Below, piece by piece: positions 57,972 through 64,000 of a DNA stretch of 64,000 bases. Both the position numbers and the translations under genes were made by a program. Positions within the stretch are counted from its first letter, which is position 1. The number at the start of each line of letters is the position of its first letter. This DNA comes from RGEC01 sp964475595 (GTDB lineage: Bacteria; Bacteroidota; Bacteroidia; NS11-12g; UBA955), in assembly GCA_964475595.1 (NCBI GenBank), contig CAYYXG010000005.1, positions 1 to 64,000 on the forward strand, written 5' to 3'. Under the pieces are notes generated by a model. It worked only from the letters and a program-made list of their open reading frames with translations, was not told the origin of the DNA and ran no database searches.

Positions 57972-59899
57972 TGAAATCGCCAAACCAGCCCTAGCACAAA
58001 ACGCTGTGGCTCTATGGCATAGCCCTGGGCGGACATAAACGCATTGGATACCCCATAGTTCACCAGGTAATTGTTGATGTGTGCCATTTTAAAGGTCACA
58101 ATTACCGTTTTAATCTCCCCTGAAAAAAACACATCTGCCACGGGGTAATTGCCGCCGGGCCTGCCTGCATTGCGAATGTAAAAATTGGCCATGTCGGGGC
58201 GATACGCCCAGGCAATGTGCTCGCTTTGCCAGGCCACATCTACCCCAAAACGGGCATGTAGCGCCTTTTTAAACAAATATCCCTGCAGGTAGAGACTGCT
58301 TAATGTGCTAAATCGGGGTGCTGACCAAACCGTTTCATCCGAAATATTTTGAAGGTAAACTATATGGTCGGTGTGAAGTTTGCCCGCCTGTAAATGAATA
58401 TGCCCTCGTATTTGCCGGTAATTGAGAGACGTTGAGCGCCTGAAAATTGCCTCTCCGCTGCTGTAAACCATGCCTTCAACATTGCCTGTCACATAGGTCA
58501 GCGATAACCGGTTGCGTTTCCCGGTATAAGATATCCCCAGCTCAGCAGCCATCGTTTTCACTGCAGGCCAGGCATTGCTGATCCGAAACTGATTACTGAA
58601 AAACCGCTGCTGAAATAATCCCGGCATGGCTTTTTGTGACTGATAACGTGCATTTAGAGACCACTGATTAGCCATTTTCCAGCCACCCGAAACCCGAAGA
58701 TTGTAATCCCCCTGATTGTAACCCCTTAGATAGGAGGAACCCTCGGCCTGAAAATGCCAGTTTTTTCCTTGACCATGTGCCTTGGCATGCAAGCCCTGTG
58801 AAGTGTTCACATCCTTACCCAGCAGTAAATATTTAGCACCGTAGCTCATCCATTCATGAGAATACCATGCCCTAAGCCCCCACACAGAGGCAGGGGTTGT
58901 TTTCTGATAACCCAACCCAATGCGATTGCTGAGTCCATTCCACGCACTACTGTCATTCAGACTGTCGGTACTGCGGTATGTTTGGGCCCCGTAAAACCCG
59001 GTGTCTCTGCGTGGATCCAGGTATCTATAGGTTGTGCGGGTCCAGTCGACACGGTGAAAGAGGTAAGGAAGCCCTTTTCCCATGGCATAATGGGTTTCCA
59101 CCAGGTGATGTCTGTTGGCATACACCGATTGTGCTGAGCTTAACCGAGGGCTGTATGTGCCGCGGGTATTAATACTATACCGGCTTTGTGTATCTATGAC
59201 ATTATCTAAATATAGAACCGTGTCATCATCCATTCCTCCATTCTCCAGCCGCCTGGCTCGGTTCCAGGAAAGAATGGTAAACTGCTTCAAACGGCCACTT
59301 TTAGCCGCGTAATAACTGCCTAGAGAAGTACCCCTGTGCAAATGATCCTGCTTGCTGTTGATGTAATATTCTTTATTGTTTACGCTTCGGTAATCGAGCG
59401 CAATGTTCCAGTTTTTGCGGATATTTTGGGTATGCTGTGCCTGTAGGGCAATAAAACCAAGCCCCCCTTGCTGATAATTAAAGCGGGTAAAAGGCACTTT
59501 GGCGCGATAAAAATGAAATGTTTCAGGACTCACATTCTGAAACACATAGGGGTTAAAACCCGTCTGCAGGCCTGTATTGACCAAAGGATTAAGCCATAGA
59601 GATTTTTGGGGTGATGCATAATGTCCCAAATCCACGTAGGGCTGACCGGTTGCTCTGGCAATGTCGTACCGCTGTGCCATAGGCATGGTGCTATCCCATT
59701 TTGCAAAAGAGTCTCTGCCTTCACTAAGGTCTTTGAAGCTCGCCACACCCGGATCAGCGCGAACTCCGGTTGTTTTGCGCATGCTGTCTGTCCTTCCCAG
59801 CGGAGTTTCTCTGTCCATGCTGCCAAAACCACCCGGTATCTGGGCATTCACAAGTAATGCCGAGACACCCAAGAACAGTGATATTGACAAACGCAACAT
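57965..59899 (-). CDS. Putative porin of the Porin_10 family
   Basis: The ATG at 59899 gives a signal peptide (LRLSISLFLGVSALLVNAQ); a frame open to 60049 has no support. The 644-residue barrel has the Porin_10 motifs FNPYVFQNVSPETFHFYRA and PFTRFNYQQGG near residues 120-155, followed by QHTQNIRKNWNIALDYRSV and a long series of strands ending RFVLGLVWRFHY. It is a Bacteroidota outer-membrane channel of unknown selectivity. It is monocistronic, divergent from the small membrane protein at 60003. Confidence 0.88.
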   Translation of the reverse strand: MLRLSISLFLGVSALLVNAQIPGGFGSMDRETPLGRTDSMRKTTGVRADPGVASFKDLSEGRDSFAKWDSTMPMAQRYDIARATGQPYVDLGHYASPQKSLWLNPLVNTGLQTGFNPYVFQNVSPETFHFYRAKVPFTRFNYQQGGLGFIALQAQHTQNIRKNWNIALDYRSVNNKEYYINSKQDHLHRGTSLGSYYAAKSGRLKQFTILSWNRARRLENGGMDDDTVLYLDNVIDTQSRYSINTRGTYSPRLSSAQSVYANRHHLVETHYAMGKGLPYLFHRVDWTRTTYRYLDPRRDTGFYGAQTYRSTDSLNDSSAWNGLSNRIGLGYQKTTPASVWGLRAWYSHEWMSYGAKYLLLGKDVNTSQGLHAKAHGQGKNWHFQAEGSSYLRGYNQGDYNLRVSGGWKMANQWSLNARYQSQKAMPGLFQQRFFSNQFRISNAWPAVKTMAAELGISYTGKRNRLSLTYVTGNVEGMVYSSGEAIFRRSTSLNYRQIRGHIHLQAGKLHTDHIVYLQNISDETVWSAPRFSTLSSLYLQGYLFKKALHARFGVDVAWQSEHIAWAYRPDMANFYIRNAGRPGGNYPVADVFFSGEIKTVIVTFKMAHINNYLVNYGVSNAFMSAQGYAIEPQRFVLGLVWRFHY

Positions 59900-59989
59900 G
59901 GGTGCAAAATTGCAGGTTTTTTTCGGCTTTATTGTGGTTTTGCCCGACGAATTCGCCAAAAGGTCGGCACAATGCCTCAGAGGTTGCCG

Positions 59990-59997
59990 TACATTTG
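59990..59997 (+). promoter_or_regulatory. Bacteroidota -7 box TACATTTG
   Basis: Perfect match 5 bases before the ATG at 60003. Confidence 0.6.
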
Positions 59998-60002
59998 CTG
60001 AT

Positions 60003-60464
60003 ATGTCTTTTGGAACTGCCGCACTGTTGAGTTTTCTTTGGTCCACCATAAAATATCTGATTGGGGTGGGCGTAGCGCTGGCCGGTTTTCACGATCCCCT
60101 TTTCGGATGGATTTTCACCTCGGCAGGGGCGTTTTTGGGTGTTGTGCTGTTTACTTTCAGCGAATATTGGCTGGAAAGCTATCTAAAAAAATTCAGCAAA
60201 GCCAAAAAGCGTTTTACCAAAACCAATAGGCGGCTGGTGTGGATGCGTCTTCATGGCGGACTTCCGCTCATTGCCATGCTCACTCCCCTTATCCTCAGCA
60301 TTCCGGTGGGTACCCTGTTGTGCACCACATTCATCCATGAAAAACACAAAATCATCCTGTGGCAAAGCATCAGCATCGCATTTTGGGGTACCCTAATTTT
60401 CGGCTCTCAGTTGTTTTTCGATGTCAATGTAGTGCAATACCTACAGCGATTGAATTTGGTTTAG
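60003..60464 (+). CDS. Hypothetical membrane protein
   Basis: A 153-residue protein with about four hydrophobic helices (approximate residues 5-25, 30-52, 88-110 and 118-140) and one strongly basic cytoplasmic segment in the middle (SYLKKFSKAKKRFTKTNRRL). I do not recognise a family. The ATG at 60003 follows a promoter box by 5 bases; an open frame continues upstream to 59661 across the divergent porin gene but is an artefact. The gene ends 27 bases before the start of the large lipoprotein and could be co-transcribed with it, although that gene has a TATATTCG box of its own. Confidence 0.7.
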   Translation: MSFGTAALLSFLWSTIKYLIGVGVALAGFHDPLFGWIFTSAGAFLGVVLFTFSEYWLESYLKKFSKAKKRFTKTNRRLVWMRLHGGLPLIAMLTPLILSIPVGTLLCTTFIHEKHKIILWQSISIAFWGTLIFGSQLFFDVNVVQYLQRLNLV

Positions 60465-60491
60465 GGCTCAAAACCCTATATTCGCATAATT

Positions 60492-62519
60492 GTGCGAAAT
60501 TTAGCATTATTTTCTATCCTTGTGGCGCTAAGCACGGTTGCTTGTAGCCGAAAAGCTGCACGTTGGGACAACAATCTCGCCGTACCGCTCTTCAACACCG
60601 AAATGACCTTGAATGATGTAGACAGGCGGTATCTGGTCAACAATGCCTCGGATAGTGGGTATACCCTGATTTATGACAACCTTGTATACAATGCCCGCAG
60701 TCTTAGGGTTACTGCACCCGATACCAGTCTGAATACCGCCTTCACCCTACGTCGCCTTAAACTCAGTGATCGGAGTATTGTGCAACGCATTACCCTGGCT
60801 CAGATAAACCCGACATTTCGTTTGCTCGACGGCCAAACCATTGGGGTTCCCGCACAAAACCAAACCAACCTAAGCCCTGTAGATATTGACGCCTCGGCAT
60901 TTTTTGAAACAGCCACCCTGGATTCAGGTTTTCTGGATATATCCATCAACAATGAGTTGCCCGTAAAAGTGTCGTTGCTGGTGTTTGAGCTACAAAACGC
61001 CTCAGACGGGTCGGTGGTAGCCAAAGACTCATTCCTGAATATCAATGAGGGTTCAAGTGCTACCAAAAGCATCAGCTTGCGCAATAAAACCGTAAACAAA
61101 GGGCTAAAAGGCGTAATTCGCCACCTGATTACCGAAGCCAGCAATGGTCCGGTGCTTATTAATGTATCTAAAGGGGTGGAGGTAACACTCACCGTGCGAA
61201 ATCTTCGCCCCCGCAATGCCATCGCTGCTTTCCCCAGCCAAAATGTGATAGAGCAGGATGAAGCCCTGGTGTTGGATATGGGTGGACCACAGGTGAAATT
61301 TTTTAAGGTAAAGCAGGGTTGGTTAAGACTCAAAGTGGAATCCACCATCCAGGAAAACATGACCATGGTGCTCAAAATCCCATCGGCGAGTCTGAATGGT
61401 GTGCCACTAGAGCGCGTGGTGAAAATGCCGGGCGCCAGACCGGGTGCTACAGAACGCAAAGAGGAAACCGTGGATATGAGCGGTTATTTGCTGGATTATC
61501 GTGGCCGGGACCCCAATGTTAAAGATACCGTAAACACGTTTCATCAGATTATGATTGTGTCGCTGGATAGCAGCGGCCGTAAGGTACAGGTTACCCTTAA
61601 TGACAGCCTGCGAATCTATTATGCACTCACAGATTTGCTGCCCGAATACGCCACAGGTTATATGGGTCAAACCCTGAATAACTCTTTTGGCAAGGCCCCA
61701 TTCACCCTATTCAAAGGTGCTGATGGCAATATTGTATTCAAGGATTTCAAGGCCTCAGTACTCGTGAAAAACAGCATTGGTGCAGAAGGCCGGGTGCGGG
61801 TAAAATCGCTGGAAAGTGAAAATATCTTTAGTGGCAATAAAGTAAAATTAAATGCATCGCCCCTCAATAATGATGTGTTTATTGGCCCTGCACCCTTCAA
61901 GTATGGGGAAACCACTGACAAACAGGTGGTACTCGATGGTAGCAATTCCAATATCAAGGCATTTGTAGAGAATTTGCCCCAGTTTATCCATTATGATATC
62001 GATGTAGAAACTAATCCCAATGGTAACATTAGCAATTGGAAAGACTTTGTATTCGACAATTCCAGTGCCGACATATACCTACGGCTGGAAGCACCGGTGA
62101 GTTTTACGGTGGGAGGATTAAATCTCCGCGATACCCAGGGCATAGAAGCAGCCAGTGTTCCTCAGGTGCAGCGCGTGAAAAGCGCAACCATAATTTTTGA
62201 TGTAGAAAATGATTATCCGTTCGAGGTAGATATGGCCTTTTCCCTGCTGGATCAATACGGCAATGCATTGGGTGATGTATCGGTAAATCCGGGAACCATC
62301 ATGGCAGGCAAAACCACGCCTTCAGGTGAACCATTAGCCCCATCAAGAACAGTGTTGCGGGCAACTATTCCCCAGGAACGCATAGAGGCGCTCAGAAAAG
62401 CAAATGCTGTGGCCATCAAAGCCCTTGTGGTGGGAAATGGCACCCAGCAAAAAATTTACAATACCTATAAACTTAAGGTAAAAACCAGTCTGCAAGCCGA
62501 GTATGAAGCACAGTTTTAA
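60492..62519 (+). CDS. Large hypothetical lipoprotein
   Basis: A 675-residue protein that starts with GTG (RNLALFSILVALSTVAC), a lipoprotein signal with the Cys at about 18. The mature part is beta-rich with recurring strands (NELPVKVSLLVFELQN, LINVSKGVEVTLTVRNL, TIIFDVENDYPFEVDMAFSLLD) and looks like a row of immunoglobulin-like sandwiches; no family is recognised. TATATTCG (60477-60484), one base from the promoter consensus, is 7 bases upstream. The stop overlaps the start of the outer-membrane barrel gene by 17 bases, so the two are translationally coupled and may form one surface complex. Confidence 0.72.
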   Translation: MRNLALFSILVALSTVACSRKAARWDNNLAVPLFNTEMTLNDVDRRYLVNNASDSGYTLIYDNLVYNARSLRVTAPDTSLNTAFTLRRLKLSDRSIVQRITLAQINPTFRLLDGQTIGVPAQNQTNLSPVDIDASAFFETATLDSGFLDISINNELPVKVSLLVFELQNASDGSVVAKDSFLNINEGSSATKSISLRNKTVNKGLKGVIRHLITEASNGPVLINVSKGVEVTLTVRNLRPRNAIAAFPSQNVIEQDEALVLDMGGPQVKFFKVKQGWLRLKVESTIQENMTMVLKIPSASLNGVPLERVVKMPGARPGATERKEETVDMSGYLLDYRGRDPNVKDTVNTFHQIMIVSLDSSGRKVQVTLNDSLRIYYALTDLLPEYATGYMGQTLNNSFGKAPFTLFKGADGNIVFKDFKASVLVKNSIGAEGRVRVKSLESENIFSGNKVKLNASPLNNDVFIGPAPFKYGETTDKQVVLDGSNSNIKAFVENLPQFIHYDIDVETNPNGNISNWKDFVFDNSSADIYLRLEAPVSFTVGGLNLRDTQGIEAASVPQVQRVKSATIIFDVENDYPFEVDMAFSLLDQYGNALGDVSVNPGTIMAGKTTPSGEPLAPSRTVLRATIPQERIEALRKANAVAIKALVVGNGTQQKIYNTYKLKVKTSLQAEYEAQF

Positions 62520-63774
62520 ATTCCTTTTTGGGCTGCTGCTGGCCACCCAAACATTAAAGGCACAGACAAATGACACCGCCAAAGTGCCCGACATAGCGGC
62601 TAAAAAGCATACGTACGTTAATCTGCCATCAAAAGATACTGTTTATATAACACAGTCAAAAATGGTATCAGTTTCTATTTCAAGCGAAAGCGGCTCTGCC
62701 GGAATGCCATTGTCCATCACAGGACGTTTTTTGCTTGGAGGTTATATTCCTTCAGAACGCATTTCCCAGACCGAAGCGCGTTTAAAATCGCAGGTTAGCG
62801 GTGGAATTGCTGCCACCATGCAGCTGAATATTTCTGACAAATTCTATTTACGCCGTCATCAGATGGGTGGTATTCGCTTTAATGACGATGCTTTCCGGCT
62901 CGTTTTTCAAGGCAATGGTGCGTATTTGGGACAAACCCTGGACGCAAACATCAAGAAAGCCACACAGTGGGATGTGGTGGAGCTGGGTTTGGGATTTGAA
63001 AAATCCAAAAATTTATTCCATGGAAAAGGCAAGGTAACTTACAAAGGAAGCATCAACCCGGGGTGGTTGCGCAGTTTCAGCGCTATTAATAACTTCAAGG
63101 CACAGGTCTACACCGACACCCTGGCTCAGCATGTGGATTTACTTTGGGGTGGCAGTGTGCAGCGTGCCCAAGGCGGATTTGGCCTTACTCTCAACTCCGG
63201 TATCACTTATGATTTTAGTTCCGGACCATGGAAAAGGGTTTTTGTAGGTTTGGAAAATGCCGGACTGTTTTATACCAATAACCTCAAAACCTACAACCGC
63301 TTGCCGGGTATGGCAGACAGCACAGTGCGCTTGGAAACTACTGTTACATCGCTCAATCGTATTTTTCGGGGCGACTGGCTGGGGGATCGGATTGATAGCG
63401 TAAAGCAGCAAATTGGACTGGATAGCAGCCGTAAATCGAAAACCCTGTTAGCCCCTTTTACAGCCTACCTTGCCGCGGATCATGAAAAATGGGGCTTCGT
63501 TAGATTAAGCTATCGAAATTTACCGGGTTATTTACCCCGGCTTGAATATCAGCCCAAAATAAAATTGGGTATAGGTGCACTGCGATTTTACCCCAGTGTA
63601 ACCCTGGGCGGTTTTGACACCTGGAATATCAATTTACTGAGTTACTGGACCTGGAAACCCCTACAGCGTGGCGGTTTGCAAGTAAACATGCGCCTAGAAG
63701 GCCTGGAAAGCCTGGCAATGCCGGGCCGACTCAATGGTTTTGGGGCCTTTGCTTCCGTTAGGGTTAGGCTATAA
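62503..63774 (+). CDS. Outer-membrane barrel protein (DUF5723-like)
   Basis: A 423-residue protein with a signal peptide (1-20, ending TLKAQT) and an N-terminal linker of about 50 residues. Then come strands of the kind LGGYIPSERISQT, FYLRRHQMGGIRFNDDAFRLVF, WDVVELGLGFEKS and LLWGGSVQRAQGGFGLTL, ending GFGAFASVRVRL. The order resembles DUF5723 barrels in Bacteroidota, where a similar 'conserved hypothetical' domain occurs; I am not certain. Its start overlaps the lipoprotein gene by 17 bases. The pair suggests a barrel plus lipoprotein unit like SusCD in layout only, with no similarity to SusC or SusD. Confidence 0.65.
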   Translation: MKHSFKFLFGLLLATQTLKAQTNDTAKVPDIAAKKHTYVNLPSKDTVYITQSKMVSVSISSESGSAGMPLSITGRFLLGGYIPSERISQTEARLKSQVSGGIAATMQLNISDKFYLRRHQMGGIRFNDDAFRLVFQGNGAYLGQTLDANIKKATQWDVVELGLGFEKSKNLFHGKGKVTYKGSINPGWLRSFSAINNFKAQVYTDTLAQHVDLLWGGSVQRAQGGFGLTLNSGITYDFSSGPWKRVFVGLENAGLFYTNNLKTYNRLPGMADSTVRLETTVTSLNRIFRGDWLGDRIDSVKQQIGLDSSRKSKTLLAPFTAYLAADHEKWGFVRLSYRNLPGYLPRLEYQPKIKLGIGALRFYPSVTLGGFDTWNINLLSYWTWKPLQRGGLQVNMRLEGLESLAMPGRLNGFGAFASVRVRL

Positions 63775-63789
63775 AATCCCGCCAAACCA

Positions 63790-64000
63790 TTATTGAAAAT
63801 TGTAGCTGCGCTCGCCTGCGCGTATGTGTAAAGGAATGAAGTGATTAGCAGGAACCACAGGGCACGCATAATGGTGGTTGTAATGGCAATACGGATTGAA
63901 AGCACGGTTAAAGTCGAGCACAACGTCGTCGGAACCGGCATGCTGAAACTCAATGTATCGGCCGCCTGAATACGTTTCCACGCCATTGGTAGAATCTCTG
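63790..64000 (-). CDS. DUF1684 protein, C-terminal end only (cut by window edge)
   Basis: The last 69 codons of a minus-strand gene that continues past position 64000. The residues ETYSGGRYIEF, VVLDFNRAFNPYC, CPVVPANHFIPLHIRAGER follow the DUF1684 C-terminus exactly in order: 'TY.GGRy', 'DFNrAyNPyC.yn', 'CP.pP..N.lp..IrAGE'. This family is widespread in bacteria and has no established activity; it is related by fold to a jelly-roll type. The start is not visible, so the total length and the signal peptide cannot be judged. Confidence 0.85.
   Translation of the reverse strand, partial: RDSTNGVETYSGGRYIEFQHAGSDDVVLDFNRAFNPYCHYNHHYACPVVPANHFIPLHIRAGERSYNFQ

Noticed and set aside
59661..60002. 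N-terminal extension of the small membrane protein at 60003
   Set aside because: The extension runs antisense to the start of the porin gene and precedes the TAnnTTTG box, so it would not be transcribed.
60492..63774. SusD/SusC pair
   Set aside because: The barrel has no plug domain or TonB box, and the lipoprotein has no SusD-like helical repeats.

Overview
The window comes from the chromosome of a member of the Bacteroidota (Bacteroidetes). Several independent signs agree: two or three secreted proteins with a C-terminal type IX secretion (T9SS) sorting domain, a PorV/PorQ-family barrel, a TonB-dependent receptor, many Bacteroidota-restricted families (DUF3276, DUF4199, DUF2147, Porin_10, DUF58/MoxR/DUF4350/DUF4129 operon), almost no Shine-Dalgarno sequences, and at least 18 perfect copies of the Bacteroidota -7 promoter box TAnnTTTG, most of them within 15 bases of a start codon. 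I cannot place it below phylum level with confidence. No rRNA, tRNA, CRISPR array, transposase or prophage was seen.

Layout. 1-3320 is an AT-rich accessory stretch: a membrane-anchored hypothetical, a zinc-ribbon/HNH-like protein, a long imperfect hairpin, a helix-hairpin-helix-like protein and a DUF6364/PIN toxin-antitoxin pair. 3380-24300 is dense housekeeping and envelope DNA: a long PurF-like amidotransferase, a small outer-membrane operon, a stand-alone LHR-type helicase, a gingipain-fold T9SS cargo protein, an ABC exporter, DUF3276, a DUF4199-PlsC-GatC-ABC operon, an OmpA lattice protein, lipoprotein MsrB, AcpH-PorV/Q, and HflX. 24370-27870 holds a methyltransferase, a class II Fic protein, 3-hydroxyanthranilate dioxygenase and a porin. 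27870-30580 is a repeat-rich intergenic zone in which one unit (exported-protein gene, divergent XRE-type promoter, 207-bp multi-hairpin repeat) is present twice, once with the regulator gene deleted. 30585-43870 carries a YdeI-like protein, a 1236-residue T9SS adhesin with about seven CARDB-like repeats, small exported proteins, a DUF4143 ATPase, GAPDH, a TonB receptor, a small T9SS protein and TyrRS. 43866-49845 is a polysaccharide export and dTDP-sugar cluster (Wzz-like, multi-SLBB export protein, RfbA, RfbD). 49901-56919 is the Bacteroidota MoxR-DUF58 membrane complex, with the SpoIIM protein carrying an extra membrane module and RDD divergent to it. 56952-64000 has an FAH-family hydrolase, a Porin_10 barrel, a lipoprotein/barrel pair and the end of a DUF1684 gene.

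How the parts fit. A large share of the genes serve the outer membrane and surface: T9SS cargo and a PorV/Q-type barrel, TonB uptake, porins, OmpA, polysaccharide export. Most lone genes start immediately downstream of a TAnnTTTG box, so transcripts are probably leaderless or nearly so, and I used the box to choose start codons. The parts most worth following up are the duplicated XRE/hairpin-repeat locus, the T9SS protein with a gingipain fold that seems to lack the catalytic dyad, the SpoIIM fusion, and the near-leaderless promoter architecture.
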